Of a stretch of DNA of 38,454 nt, positions 1 through 9,590 are shown piece by piece. Origin of the DNA: Chloroflexota bacterium (GTDB lineage: Bacteria > Chloroflexota > Dehalococcoidia > UBA2979); NCBI GenBank assembly GCA_027592645.1, contig JAQCKI010000006.1:1-38454 (forward strand), read 5' to 3'. The notes under the pieces were generated by a model. That model was not told where the DNA came from, made no database searches, and saw only the letters and a program-made list of their open reading frames with translations. Positions within the stretch are counted from its first letter, which is position 1, and each line of letters opens with the position of its first letter. Made by a program: the position numbers and the translations under genes.

Positions 1-53
1 CCCGCCTCGAAGCCCTCGGCCTCGCCGACGTCGCGGAGGCGCTCGGGGTGTAG
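1..53 (+). CDS. 3' end of a CDS truncated by the window edge (..RLEALGLADVAEALGV*), product unknown
   Basis: Open frame from the window start to TAG at 51-53, followed by a strong hairpin; too short to assign. Confidence 0.4.
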   Translation, partial: RLEALGLADVAEALGV

Positions 54-77
54 GCCGTGGGGAGCGCCTGACGATCC

Positions 78-103
78 GACGGCCCGCCACCCGGCGGGCC
101 GTC
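78..103 (+). terminator. Hairpin, likely terminator
   Basis: Perfect inverted repeat GACGGCCCGCC-ACCC-GGCGGGCCGTC (11-bp stem, 4-nt loop) just downstream of a stop codon; no clear T tract. Confidence 0.6.
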
Positions 104-166
104 TGGCGTCTATACCACCGCGCTACGATCCTGCCCTCCACCGTCAGACGCTCACCGGAGCCCCCG

Positions 167-1327
167 ATGTCCCTCGATGCAATCACTGATCCCCTCGCCG
201 TGGCGGAGGCGCTGTCGCCGCGCATCCGCGCCGCTGCCGACGCGACCGAGGCCGGGCGCCGCCTCCCCGCGGACCTGGTGGAGGAGATGCGCGCGGCGGG
301 GATGTTCCACCTCGTCGTACCGAAGTCGTACGGCGGGGTGGGGGCCGACCCGGTGACCGCCTCGCGGGTGGTGGAGGAGGCGTCGGCGGCGGACGGATCG
401 GCTGGGTGGTGCGTCATGCTCGCCGCGCAGGCCGGCATCTACGGCGGTTTCGTCTCGCCGGAGGTGGGTCGCGAGCTGTTCGAGCACGCCGAGATCATGG
501 CCGGCGTCGCGCGCCCCATCGGCCGAGCGGTGCCCGCCCCGGACGGCGGGTACACCGTGAGCGGTCGCTGGCCGTTCGCCTCCGGCTCCTCGCACGCCGG
601 CTGGTTCGCAGGCGAAGCGCTGATCTACGAGGGCGGTAGCGACGCGCCCGCGAAGAACGAGGACGGCACCGACCGCGTGCTCGCGTTCGTGGTGCCTCGG
701 GCCGAGGTCACGATTCACGACACGTGGGACACCACCGGCCTGCGCGGGACGGCGAGCAACGACTTCGAGATCCGCGAGGTGCACGTTCCGACGGCGCACG
801 TTTTCGACTTCTCCAAGCCGCAGCACGACTGGGCGCTGTACCGCTGCGGCGGGCTGATCTTCATGAACCACGGCGCGCAGGCGCTCGGCCTGGCGCGTGC
901 GGCGCTGGCCGCGGCGCGCGAGGTGTTCACCACGAAGCGCGGGTGGAGTGGCGTGCCGCTGCAGGAGGTCGGTCGCGTTCAGGAGACGTTCGCCATCGCT
1001 CAGGCGCGATTCGATGCCGCGAAGGCGTATTACTACGGCTCCGCGGACGCGCTCTGGGCGGACGTGCAGACCTCGGGTGGCGACGGCGACATGATCCTGC
1101 GGGCGAAGGTGCGGCTGGCGGCGAGTCATGCCGCCACGGAGAGCCTCGGCGTGGCGGACTTGCTCCACCGCGCCTGCGCGACCAGCGCGATCCAGCGGTC
1201 GAACCCGCTCGACCGCATCTTCCGCGATATCCACACCGCCTGCGCGCACGTGATGATCGGCCCGCTGGTGTACGAGGCCGCCGGGCGGGTGCTACTCGGT
1301 CGGGAGGCCGACTTCCCGCTGTTCTAG
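167..1327 (+). CDS. Acyl-CoA dehydrogenase family / flavin-dependent monooxygenase-like oxidoreductase
   Basis: 386-aa ORF; N-terminal 'LPADLVEEMRAAGMFHLVVPKSYGGVGADPVTASRVVEEASAADGSAGWCVML' and C-terminal 'NPLDRIFRDIHTACAHVMIGPLVYEAAGRVLLG' are typical of the ACAD/HsaA-like group. Confidence 0.85.
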   Translation: MSLDAITDPLAVAEALSPRIRAAADATEAGRRLPADLVEEMRAAGMFHLVVPKSYGGVGADPVTASRVVEEASAADGSAGWCVMLAAQAGIYGGFVSPEVGRELFEHAEIMAGVARPIGRAVPAPDGGYTVSGRWPFASGSSHAGWFAGEALIYEGGSDAPAKNEDGTDRVLAFVVPRAEVTIHDTWDTTGLRGTASNDFEIREVHVPTAHVFDFSKPQHDWALYRCGGLIFMNHGAQALGLARAALAAAREVFTTKRGWSGVPLQEVGRVQETFAIAQARFDAAKAYYYGSADALWADVQTSGGDGDMILRAKVRLAASHAATESLGVADLLHRACATSAIQRSNPLDRIFRDIHTACAHVMIGPLVYEAAGRVLLGREADFPLF

Positions 1328-1348
1328 TTAGACGCGCCGGTGTCCGGA

Positions 1349-1374
1349 TACCGCAGCGCGACTCTGCTGCGGTA
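1349..1374. terminator. Putative bidirectional terminator between convergent genes
   Basis: TACCGCAGC-N8-GCTGCGGTA, 9-bp perfect stem, in the convergent intergenic gap. Confidence 0.55.
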
Positions 1375-1385
1375 CTGAGACGTAC

Positions 1386-1799
1386 TCAGACCGGCTTCTC
1401 GCCCAGGGATTCGAACAGACGCATTAGATATCCATCCGGATCTTGAACCACGAATTGTCGGTTCCCTAAGAGAACCTCGTCCCGGCGGTACCACTTGTCC
1501 TCGATCGGCAGGTGAATCGGGGCAGCGGCGGCATTCACGGCGGCGTACAGGGCGGCCACATCCGGTACCTCGATCTGGATGTTTATCCCTCGGCCATACG
1601 GGTGTTCAAGCGGGCCGACCAGGAACGACCGGCCAACCGGCTGCTCGACCATCAGGTGCGCGTTGCCGTGGGCGAAGTAGGCGAACCGTTCCTCTGGTCT
1701 CGAGTAGGCAATCTCGAACCTCAGCACGTCGCAGTAGAACGCGATCGTTCGATCGAGGTCCGAAACGATCAATTCGGGAACAAGACTCGGGCGGCTCAT
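1386..1799 (-). CDS. Glyoxalase/bleomycin resistance (VOC) family protein
   Basis: 'PELIVSDLDRTIAFYCDVLRFEIAYSRPEERFAYFAHGNAHLMVEQ' and 'FVVQDPDGYLMRLFESLGEKP' VOC signatures; ATG at 1799 preferred over the upstream GTG. Confidence 0.85.
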   Translation of the reverse strand: MSRPSLVPELIVSDLDRTIAFYCDVLRFEIAYSRPEERFAYFAHGNAHLMVEQPVGRSFLVGPLEHPYGRGINIQIEVPDVAALYAAVNAAAAPIHLPIEDKWYRRDEVLLGNRQFVVQDPDGYLMRLFESLGEKPV

Positions 1800-1842
1800 G
1801 CCCACGAGTCTAGAGCGGCGAGGTGTACGCGGAGGAGACGCG

Positions 1843-2286
1843 CTAGCGCGACCCCTCGGCGCGGGCTTTCAGGCCTTCGCCCTCCATCGTGACGTACTTC
1901 TTCGTGAGGCCCTTGAACATCGGCCACATCAGCGCGCCGATGATGCCCGTTGTCCGGATACCCACGGTGGCGGTGGAATTCCCGCCCGGCCGCGCAACGA
2001 CCTCGTGGATGCCGGTGGAGCGGAACCCGGGCGCACCTGAAGTCCAGGTGAACGAGCGGCGTTCGGCGCCCTGATCCACGACTTCGGTCACCGTCCACTT
2101 TGCGACCGGCAACTTCGGCTGTCGAACCGCCGCCACGGCACCCGGACGCATCGAGCCGCCGTCCTGCCAGGCCACGCTGGTGATCGAGGCGGTCCACTCA
2201 TGCCAACGCTCGACGTCCGCGATGATCGGCCAGACCTGGTCGAGTGGTGCATCGATCTCTACGGTCGTCACGAATCCCACAGCCAT
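1843..2286 (-). CDS. SRPBCC family (polyketide cyclase/START-like) protein
   Basis: 'MAVGFVTTVEIDAPLDQVWPIIADVERWHEWTASITSVAWQDGG' SRPBCC pattern; the ORF track extends the start to 2364, but the internal ATG at 2286 fits the domain better. Confidence 0.75.
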   Translation of the reverse strand: MAVGFVTTVEIDAPLDQVWPIIADVERWHEWTASITSVAWQDGGSMRPGAVAAVRQPKLPVAKWTVTEVVDQGAERRSFTWTSGAPGFRSTGIHEVVARPGGNSTATVGIRTTGIIGALMWPMFKGLTKKYVTMEGEGLKARAEGSR

Positions 2287-2409
2287 CCGAGTGCCCCCTA
2301 TCCCGATCGTCCGGCGCCGCCCCGCGGCGGCGCGCACGACGATCTTCGCGCGCCATTGCGTCACGCGTAAGAGCCAATCCGATCGACGAGGTCAGTCGAA
2401 TCGTGCCCG

Positions 2410-3219
2410 CTAGCGGCCCTTGAACTCCGGGGGCCGCTTCTCCGCGAAAGCGCGCGGACCCTCCTTCGCGTCCTCGGTCTGGCCAATCGCCCAGCGCATG
2501 GCGCCGCCCCAGCGCAGCGCCTGCGGCAGCGGCATCTCCAGGCCGTGCATCACCACCTCGCGCAGCCCCTGTACCGCGAGCGGGGCGTGCGAGGCGATCC
2601 GGGCCGCGACTCGTTGCGCGTCGGGCAGCAGCGCGTCCGGCTCCAGCACGCGGTTCACCAGGCCGTACTCGCGCGCCGTGGCGGCATCAATGCGGTCTCC
2701 GGTGAGCAGCATCTCCATCGCGGCGCTCAGCGGGACCGCCCGCGGTAGCCGCAGCGGCGACCCGCCGCCCGGGAAGAAGCCGAGCGAGATCTCGGGCAGC
2801 CCGAACGTGGCGGCGGTGGAGGCGAGGCGGATGTCGCAGGTAAGCGCCAGTTCGAGGCCGGCGCCCAGGCAGTGCCCGTTGACCGCCGCGATCATCGGCT
2901 TCTGCGTGTCGAACGTGTGCTGGAGGGCGGGCGGTCGCACGGGGAACGGGGTCGGCCCGCGGCCCTCGTCCTGGTTCGCGACGCGCCGGCGGAGGTCCGC
3001 GCCCGCGCAGAACGCCCGCCCCGCGCCCGTGATCACGCCGACGTGGATCGCGTCTTCGTCTCTGATCCGGGCCAGCGCCGCCAGCAGCGCCGCCACGAGG
3101 TCCTCGTTGAGCGCGTTGAGCGCATCCGGCCGGTTGAGCGTGATCGTCGCGACGCCCTCGACGACGTCGAACCGCAGGGGCTCGGCGGCAGGCGCGGCGT
3201 CGGCGGGCGTGTCGGGCAT
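2410..3219 (-). CDS. Enoyl-CoA hydratase/isomerase family protein
   Basis: 'VATITLNRPDALNALNEDLVAALLAAL', 'GRAFCAGADL', 'NGHCLGAGLELALTCDIRLAS', 'FGLPEISLGFFPGGG' crotonase motifs. Confidence 0.92.
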   Translation of the reverse strand: MPDTPADAAPAAEPLRFDVVEGVATITLNRPDALNALNEDLVAALLAALARIRDEDAIHVGVITGAGRAFCAGADLRRRVANQDEGRGPTPFPVRPPALQHTFDTQKPMIAAVNGHCLGAGLELALTCDIRLASTAATFGLPEISLGFFPGGGSPLRLPRAVPLSAAMEMLLTGDRIDAATAREYGLVNRVLEPDALLPDAQRVAARIASHAPLAVQGLREVVMHGLEMPLPQALRWGGAMRWAIGQTEDAKEGPRAFAEKRPPEFKGR

Positions 3220-3296
3220 GGCGTGGCTCCTCGGGCGGTACGTTCGCCGAGCGCGGGCGGCACGTCAACGTCCACGCAGCCTCCGGCCGGGCAGAT

Positions 3297-4274
3297 CTAG
3301 CGCGGCTCGGGCTCGGAGGCCATCTCCGGCGTGACGAAGCCCGAATCGAACGCGAGGATCGCCGCCTGGGTACGGTCGCGGACGTCCAGTTTCGCGAGGA
3401 TGCGCTTCACGTGCGTCTTCACGGTGCCCTCGCTCACCACGAACGCTTCGGCGATCTCGGCGTTGGAGTAGCCGCGGGCGATCAGCAACAGCACCTCCCG
3501 CTCGCGCGGGGTGAGGTCCGCGACCACGCCTCGAGCCCGTGCCGGCACCACGGCGGGGCCGTCCTCGAGCATCGCGGGAGGCGCGGGGATGTCCCGCGCG
3601 CGGGTACCGAGCATGAGGCCCGCCCAGCGGGAATAGAGCCACGCCAGCAGGTTCAGACCGTGCAGTCCGACGAGGAAGCCTGCGATGCCGAGCGGGACGA
3701 CCGCCCACGCCTTCGCCCGCGTGTCGATCGTCCACGTGCCGATCTGCAGCCAGCCAGCCGAGTGAAGACCCCCTTCCGCCGGCGTCCAGACTTCGTAGAT
3801 GACCGGCGCGAATGTGAAGGCTGCCGACCAGGTGATCCAGACGACCATTGTGACGAAGGCGGTGAGGCCCAGAGGGAACCGAGAGAAGAGGTAGACGATC
3901 CCGGTCCAGGTGGACGGATCGAGTAGTACCTGCTTCGCCTGCTCACGGATCGGCACGTCTCGCTCGTACCAGGTTGGGGGACGGCGGATCTCGACGCCCA
4001 CCAGGCGGCGCGCGAGCTCTGCCTCCAGGTCGCCGTACCAGCGGGTGATGATCACCATCAGGATTAGCAGCGCCCAACCCGGGATCGTCCACGACAGGGC
4101 ACCGCCGGCCACGAACCCGGGCAGCAGCGAGACGAAATAGAGGAGCCCGAGCGGGAACGCCAGGGCCAGGTAGATCAGCCGGAGATACGTCCACCGGCTC
4201 CCGAGTGGCGCGAGTAAGCGCAACGCCAGCGGGGTGGAGGGCGTGGGGGCAGGATAGATCGGTACGGTTGCCAT
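3297..4274 (-). CDS. Membrane-bound putative sensor domain fused to a C-terminal LuxR-type HTH (one-component regulator)
   Basis: N-terminal multi-TM region ([23 protein letters not shown]...; [17 protein letters not shown]) and C-terminal '[55 protein letters not shown]'. ATG at 4274 with GGAGGG SD; the ORF extension to 4469 runs into repeat DNA. Confidence 0.8.
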   Translation of the reverse strand: MATVPIYPAPTPSTPLALRLLAPLGSRWTYLRLIYLALAFPLGLLYFVSLLPGFVAGGALSWTIPGWALLILMVIITRWYGDLEAELARRLVGVEIRRPPTWYERDVPIREQAKQVLLDPSTWTGIVYLFSRFPLGLTAFVTMVVWITWSAAFTFAPVIYEVWTPAEGGLHSAGWLQIGTWTIDTRAKAWAVVPLGIAGFLVGLHGLNLLAWLYSRWAGLMLGTRARDIPAPPAMLEDGPAVVPARARGVVADLTPREREVLLLIARGYSNAEIAEAFVVSEGTVKTHVKRILAKLDVRDRTQAAILAFDSGFVTPEMASEPEPR

Positions 4275-4376
4275 GTTCGGCCCTCCTTCATCCCGTCCAC
4301 TTTCGGACAGCGGCGCGGTGAAGGCGTCTCCCTCAAGGGGGATTGTCGCGCGGCGGGCTTGAAGGGGCAGATGATT

Positions 4377-4531
4377 GATCCGCTCGCGGTGAGCCTGTCG
4401 AACCGCCACCTCCGCCCCACCACGGCCCGATGCCTCGAACCGTCCGTGGTCGTTTGAGCGGAAGCGCACCGAGGGCGTATCGGGCGGTAGCCGGACGGCG
4501 TTCGCACTTCGACAGGCTCAGTGCGAACGGA
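4377..4531 (+). repeat. REP/MITE-like repeat unit, copy 1 (~155 bp)
   Basis: Direct repeat of 4593-4749; ends carry inverted GCTCGCGGTGAGCCTGTCGAAC ... TTCGACAGGCTCAGTGCGAACGG. Confidence 0.85.
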
Positions 4532-4592
4532 CGCAAGAAGGGCCACTCCGCCGTCGAGGGCATGAATCGAGGGTACGCGCTCCGCTCCTCCG

Positions 4593-4749
4593 GATCCGTT
4601 CGCGGTGAGCTTGTCGAACCGCCGCCTCCGTACCACCACGTGCCGATGAGCCTCGAACCGTCGGCGGCCGTTTGAGCGGGAGCGCACCGAGGGCGCATCG
4701 GGCGGTGGCCGGACGGCGATCGCACTTCGACAGGCTCAGTGCGAACGGA
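4593..4749 (+). repeat. REP/MITE-like repeat unit, copy 2 (~157 bp)
   Basis: About 90% identical by eye to 4377-4531; terminal inverted repeats TCCGTTCGCGGTGAGCTTGTCGAA / TTCGACAGGCTCAGTGCGAACGGA match at 21 of 24 positions. Confidence 0.85.
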
Positions 4750-4847
4750 TGGAAGAGAGCCACCGCGTCGCCCCGGTTCGACACCTCCGCCCGTCCGCCC
4801 CTAAGATGTTGAAAACCCGGCTCCCCCAGCCGCGAGCGCGTCCAAAC

Positions 4848-6497
4848 ATGGCCAGGTACATCTTTGTCACCGGTGGTGTGGTCTCTTCCGTGGGGAAGGG
4901 CATCGTCACCGCCTCACTCGGACGCATCCTGAAGGCGCGAGGCCTTCAGGTCTCCATCCTCAAACTCGATCCCTACATCAACGTCGACCCCGGCACGATG
5001 TCGCCGTACCAGCACGGTGAGGTCTTTGTGACCGACGACGGTGCTGAGACGGACCTGGACCTGGGGCACTACGAGCGCTTCACCGATATCGACCTTGCCA
5101 AAGTCAACTCGTCCTCCTCCGGCCAGATCTACGAAGAGGTGATCCGCAAGGAGCGCCGCGGCGACTACCTGGGCGGCACGATCCAGGCGATCCCGCACGT
5201 CACCAACGAGATCAAGCGTCGCATCCGCCTGGCGGGCACCACGCTGAAGGCGGATGTGGTGATCGTGGAGGTCGGCGGCACCGTCGGCGACATCGAGGGC
5301 CAGGTGTTCCTCGAGGCAATTTCGCAGATGCGCTACGCGACGCCGGGCGAGACGCTCTCGATCCACGTCACGCTGCTGCCGTACATCGGCTCCACGCACG
5401 AACTCAAGACGAAGCCTACGCAGCACTCGGTGCGCGAACTCCGCTCGTTTGGCATCCAGCCGGACGTGATCATCGCGCGGTCCGACTTCCCGGTGCCGGA
5501 GTCGCTGCGCGAGAAAGTGGCGCTCTTCTGCTCCGTGCAGCGCGAAGCCGTGATCCCGCTCCAGACCGCGGACTCGATCTACGAGGTGCCGCTCATCCTC
5601 GAGGGCTCGGGGCTGGGCAACCTCGTCACGCGCAACCTCGGCCTCGGGTCGGTGAAGCCGGACCTGGAGGAGTGGGCGCAGTTCGTGGAGCGCCTGCACG
5701 CGCCGAAGCGTCGAGCGCGCATCGCCCTCGTCGGGAAGTACGTGGAACTGCACGACGCGTACCTCTCGATCAAGGAAGCGCTGGTGCACGCCGGCGTCCA
5801 CCACGAGGGTGCGCTGGACTTCGACTGGGTCCACGCCGAGGAGCTCGAGGGTCGCGACCCGGCCGAGGCGATCGGCGACGTGGACGGCATCCTGCTGTGC
5901 CCCGGCTTCGGCGACCGCGGCCTGGAGGGCAAGATCAACGCCGTCCGTTACGCGCGTGAGCGTCGGATTCCGTACCTGGGCGACTGCCTCGGGCTGCAGA
6001 TGCTGGTCGTAGAGTTCGCCCGTCACGTCGCCGGGATGCCCGGCGCGAACACGACTGAGGCGGACCCGAAGACGCCGTGGCCAGTGATCTCCCTGCTCTC
6101 CGAGCAGCAGGAGGTGCACGAGATGGGCGGCACCATGCGCCTCGGCGGGTACGACTGCCGCGTGGTACCGGGAACGAAGGCGGCGGCTGCGTATGGCGCT
6201 GACATCGTGCGCGAGCGCCATCGCCACCGTTACGAGGTGAACAACGCCCTGCTGCCGCAACTGGTGCAGGCGGGTCTGGTGGTGGCCGGCCGCGATGCGG
6301 AGACGGGGCTCGTGGAGATCGTGGAGCTGCCTGACCACCCGTTCATGGTGGGTGCGCAGTTCCACCCGGAGTTCACCAGCCGCCCGAATCGGCCGAATGC
6401 GCTGTTCCGCGACTTCGTCGGCGCTGCCTTCCGGCACGCCGCCAACCGTCCCGCCGGGGTGGCCACCGCCGCGGAAGCCGCCTCGGGCGTCGCGTGA
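4848..6497 (+). CDS. pyrG: CTP synthase
   Basis: 'MARYIFVTGGVVSSVGKGIVTASLGRILKARGLQVSILKLDPYINVDPGTMSPYQHGEVFVTDDGAETDLDLGHYERF' and C-terminal glutaminase 'PYLGDCLGLQMLVVEFAR', 'QFHPEFTSRP'. True start is 4848, not 4749. Confidence 0.97.
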   Translation: MARYIFVTGGVVSSVGKGIVTASLGRILKARGLQVSILKLDPYINVDPGTMSPYQHGEVFVTDDGAETDLDLGHYERFTDIDLAKVNSSSSGQIYEEVIRKERRGDYLGGTIQAIPHVTNEIKRRIRLAGTTLKADVVIVEVGGTVGDIEGQVFLEAISQMRYATPGETLSIHVTLLPYIGSTHELKTKPTQHSVRELRSFGIQPDVIIARSDFPVPESLREKVALFCSVQREAVIPLQTADSIYEVPLILEGSGLGNLVTRNLGLGSVKPDLEEWAQFVERLHAPKRRARIALVGKYVELHDAYLSIKEALVHAGVHHEGALDFDWVHAEELEGRDPAEAIGDVDGILLCPGFGDRGLEGKINAVRYARERRIPYLGDCLGLQMLVVEFARHVAGMPGANTTEADPKTPWPVISLLSEQQEVHEMGGTMRLGGYDCRVVPGTKAAAAYGADIVRERHRHRYEVNNALLPQLVQAGLVVAGRDAETGLVEIVELPDHPFMVGAQFHPEFTSRPNRPNALFRDFVGAAFRHAANRPAGVATAAEAASGVA

Positions 6498-6961
6498 CGG
6501 TCTGGCGATTCCTTCACACCCTCTCGCTGTTCGTGATGATGGTCGGCATCGGCAGCGTCGTGGTGCCGATCTGGAAGGCGTGGGCGGCGCAGGCGATCGA
6601 GGAGAAGGCGTTGCTCTTCCAGGAGGCGCAGCGGAACGAGACCTATTTCCTACTCCCGGGCTTCATCGCCACGCTCCTCACCGGCTACGCCTGGGCGGCT
6701 TCTGCCGAGTTGAACGTGATCACCACCGGCTGGCTCATGGCGCTGCAGGTGATCACCCTGGTGGATCTGTTCATCTTCCTGCCGCTCATGGGCGTGGGGC
6801 TGCGCCGGGTGCGTATCCTGTCGCTATCGGCCAAGAAGCACGGCGGGATGACGGACGAACTCCGTGACGCCATGGCGGACAACGTGCCGCTGGTGTTTGG
6901 CACCGTGATCGTGCTGACCCTGCCGGTCATGCTCTGGCTGGCCGTCTTCAAGCCGTTCTGA
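6494..6961 (+). CDS. DUF2269-like integral membrane protein
   Basis: 155 aa, four predicted TM stretches; GTG start overlaps the pyrG stop by 4 nt (GTGA), implying coupling. Confidence 0.6.
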   Translation: MTVWRFLHTLSLFVMMVGIGSVVVPIWKAWAAQAIEEKALLFQEAQRNETYFLLPGFIATLLTGYAWAASAELNVITTGWLMALQVITLVDLFIFLPLMGVGLRRVRILSLSAKKHGGMTDELRDAMADNVPLVFGTVIVLTLPVMLWLAVFKPF

Positions 6962-6999
6962 CCCTCCGGCGCGCCGCGCGCGCAGATCGGGAGACCCAC

Positions 7000-7647
7000 A
7001 TGCGCATCTTCATGGATACCGCGAACATCGAGGAGATCCGCCGGGGCGCCGCCCTGGGCGTCGTCGATGGCGTCACCACGAACCCCTCACTCGTCGCGAA
7101 GGAGGGCGTGGAGTACCGCCAGCGCGTGCTGGAGATCTGCGAGGCCCTGGACGGCCCGATCTCCGCCGAGTGCATCTCGATGGAACTCGAGCCGCTGATC
7201 GAGGAGGCGCGCCGCGTCGCCGCGTGGCACCCCAACGTGGTGGTGAAGATCCCGATGAGCGAGGTGGGCCTGCAGGCGACGAAGCGCCTGGCTGACGAGG
7301 GCATCAAGATCAACACCACGCTGGTGTTCTCCGCGAACCAGGCGCTCCTGGCGGCGAAGGCCGGCACCACGTTCGTCTCGCCGTTCATCGGCCGGCTGAA
7401 TGATGCCGGGCATGACGGCATGGAGTTGATCCGCGAGATCGTGGCGATCTACGACGCGTTCAACCTCCCCGCGCAGGTGCTGGCGGCCAGCATCCGCAAC
7501 CCGCGCGATGTCACGGAGGCGGCACTCGCCGGGGCGCACGTGGCCACGATCCCCTCCACCGTGCTCTTCCAGATGGTGCAGCACCCGCTCACCGATCGAG
7601 GGATCGAGATCTTCCTGCGGGACGCGCAGAAATATTCGCCGGTCTAG
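7000..7647 (+). CDS. fsa: Transaldolase family / fructose-6-phosphate aldolase
   Basis: 'MRIFMDTANIEEIRRGAALGVVDGVTTNPSLVAKEG', 'VVVKIPMSEVGLQATKRLADEGIKINTTLVFSANQALLAAKAG', 'FVSPFIGRLNDAGHDG'. Confidence 0.92.
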   Translation: MRIFMDTANIEEIRRGAALGVVDGVTTNPSLVAKEGVEYRQRVLEICEALDGPISAECISMELEPLIEEARRVAAWHPNVVVKIPMSEVGLQATKRLADEGIKINTTLVFSANQALLAAKAGTTFVSPFIGRLNDAGHDGMELIREIVAIYDAFNLPAQVLAASIRNPRDVTEAALAGAHVATIPSTVLFQMVQHPLTDRGIEIFLRDAQKYSPV

Positions 7648-7817
7648 ACCGGCAGGAACCTCGGAGGGCCGTATCGGAGATTGCTGATCGCCCGGACTTG
7701 TGGAAACCGTATGCCGTCGCCTAGCATGGTGAAGGCACCACGGTCGTGGTAGCCCTCCCGATAGTCCCCGTGCCACATCAGCGCACCGGACGCCGCCTCA
7801 AGATCAGGCCCAAACAT

Positions 7818-9263
7818 ATGACGTCATCGCCTCGCGGACGCGATCTCGCGTCCTCGGATGTTCCGAGAACACGCCGACGCTCGCGCCGTAGTACCGGCAC
7901 GGGTACCGGCTCCGGGATGAGCAACGGGAATGGCCGTACCGGCCGCGTCCCGCAGGCTGACCCCTCGCTGGAGCCGATGCCGGATATCGATCCGAATATC
8001 CCGGCCCTCAGCATTGCTGACCTGGAAACCCGCAGCCGCGACGAACTGATCGGCCTCACGGTCGAACTCGGCGTTGAAGGCGCGGCAGGCCTCCCGCGGA
8101 ACGAGATGATCTTCCGCATCCTGGAGGCGCAGGCCGAGCGCCGGGGCACGATCTTCTCCGGTGGCGTGCTGCAGCTGGTGGACGATGGCTTCGGCTTCCT
8201 CCGCGGCGACCGCCTGCTCCCCGGCATGAACGATGTCTACGTTTCGCAGTCGCAGGTGCGCCGCTTCGGCCTCCGCTCCGGCGACTACGTCACCGGCCAG
8301 GTGCGCCAGCCAAAATCCTCCGAGAAGTACTACGGCCTGCTCCGCGTCGATGCCGTGAACGGCGTGGACCCGGAGGTTGCCAAGCGGCGGCCCGACTATG
8401 ACGCGCTGACGCCGATCTTCCCGAACCGCATGATGAAGTTGGAGACCGGCCAGCACGAGGTCTCGCAGCGGATGGTGGACCTGTTTGCCCCCGTCGGCCG
8501 CGGACAGCGCGGCCTGATCGTTTCGCCGCCCAAGGCCGGTAAGACGATGCTGCTGAAGGCGATCGCGGATGGCGTCGCCGCCAACCACCCGGACTGCCAC
8601 CTCATGGTCCTGCTCATCGGTGAGCGGCCGGAGGAAGTCACGGACATGAAGCGCTCCGTGCGGGGCGAGGTGATCGCCAGCACGTTCGACGAACCGGTGG
8701 AAGACCACACTCGCGTAGCCGAAGTCGCCATGGAGCGCGCCAAGCGCCTTGTGGAGGGCGGCACGGATGTGGTGATCCTGATGGACTCCATCACCCGACT
8801 GGCCCGTGCCTATAACACCGCGATGCCCACCTCCGGCCGCACGCTCTCCGGCGGTATGGACCCCATTGCCCTCTACCCGCCCAAGCGCTTCTTCGGCGCT
8901 GCCCGCAACACGGAAGAGGGCGGCTCGCTCACGATCATTGCCACGTGCCTCGTGGAGACCGGCTCTCGCATGGACGACGTGATCTTCGAGGAGTTCAAGG
9001 GCACCGGGAACATGGAACTGCGCCTCACCCGCCGCCTGGCGGAGAAGCGCATCTACCCGGCCATCGACGTCCTCAGTTCCTCCACCCGACGCGAGGATCT
9101 CCTCTTCTCGGAGGAGGATCTGCGCTCCATCTGGTTGCTCCGCCGCATGGCCTCCATGATCGAGGAGGACAGTGGCGACGCCGCCGAGCGTGTGATCGAG
9201 CGCGTCTCCAAGACCAAGAACAACAAGGAATTCCTTTCGACGCTGAAGGGCGACAACATCTAG
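7818..9263 (+). CDS. rho: Transcription termination factor Rho
   Basis: '[19 protein letters not shown]', '[16 protein letters not shown]', '[26 protein letters not shown]'. Start uncertain (the ORF track opens at a GTG at 7746; ATG at 7818 is more plausible). Confidence 0.95.
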   Translation: MTSSPRGRDLASSDVPRTRRRSRRSTGTGTGSGMSNGNGRTGRVPQADPSLEPMPDIDPNIPALSIADLETRSRDELIGLTVELGVEGAAGLPRNEMIFRILEAQAERRGTIFSGGVLQLVDDGFGFLRGDRLLPGMNDVYVSQSQVRRFGLRSGDYVTGQVRQPKSSEKYYGLLRVDAVNGVDPEVAKRRPDYDALTPIFPNRMMKLETGQHEVSQRMVDLFAPVGRGQRGLIVSPPKAGKTMLLKAIADGVAANHPDCHLMVLLIGERPEEVTDMKRSVRGEVIASTFDEPVEDHTRVAEVAMERAKRLVEGGTDVVILMDSITRLARAYNTAMPTSGRTLSGGMDPIALYPPKRFFGAARNTEEGGSLTIIATCLVETGSRMDDVIFEEFKGTGNMELRLTRRLAEKRIYPAIDVLSSSTRREDLLFSEEDLRSIWLLRRMASMIEEDSGDAAERVIERVSKTKNNKEFLSTLKGDNI

Positions 9264-9302
9264 TTGTCGCTGTGAAGCCCCCGTTCTCCACGCCGATCAA
9301 CC

Positions 9303-9334
9303 AGCATCGCCCGCCCTCACCGGCGGGCGATGCT
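9303..9334 (+). terminator. Putative terminator after rho
   Basis: AGCATCGCCCGCC-N6-GGCGGGCGATGCT, 13-bp perfect stem. Confidence 0.7.
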
Positions 9335-9365
9335 GCGTCGTGGGGCCGGATGCCGGCATAAACGG

Positions 9366-9385
9366 TCTCGCACGCTTGTGCGAGA
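9366..9385 (+). other. Hairpin in the rho/M23 intergenic region
   Basis: TCTCGCAC-GCTT-GTGCGAGA, 8-bp stem, 4-nt loop. Confidence 0.4.
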
Positions 9386-9474
9386 TTGGCTCACGTGATC
9401 ATTGAAATGGGATTGTTCGTGTCTACCGGCACTAGTTAGTCTTTCTTCACCAAGTCGGGTGGGGATACCCGTCT

Positions 9475-9496
9475 ACCGCTGCCTTCCGGCAGCGGT
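9475..9496 (+). other. Hairpin in the leader of the LysM/M23 gene
   Basis: ACCGCTGCC-TTCC-GGCAGCGGT, 9-bp perfect stem. Confidence 0.45.
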
Positions 9497-9590
9497 CGGC
9501 CGCAGTGCTACGATTCCGGGCGGCTAACAGGTCGCCCAGGAATTCGGATGGCGAGAGCCGCGCCCGCAGGGTGCGCACAGGGAGCCGTTC

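Noticed and set aside
4175-4784. Several overlapping ORFs with 'LSLSKCDRRPATAR', 'RFDRLTASG', 'SVRTEPVEV' strings
   Set aside because: These are translations of the tandem REP/MITE-like repeat, not genes.
4770-4805. GGTTCGAC segment resembling a tRNA T-loop before pyrG
   Set aside because: Flanking bases do not form a T-stem, and no acceptor or anticodon arms can be drawn; no tRNA supported here.
4914-6437. 507-aa minus-strand ORF opposite pyrG
   Set aside because: Antisense shadow of a highly conserved gene with no independent support.
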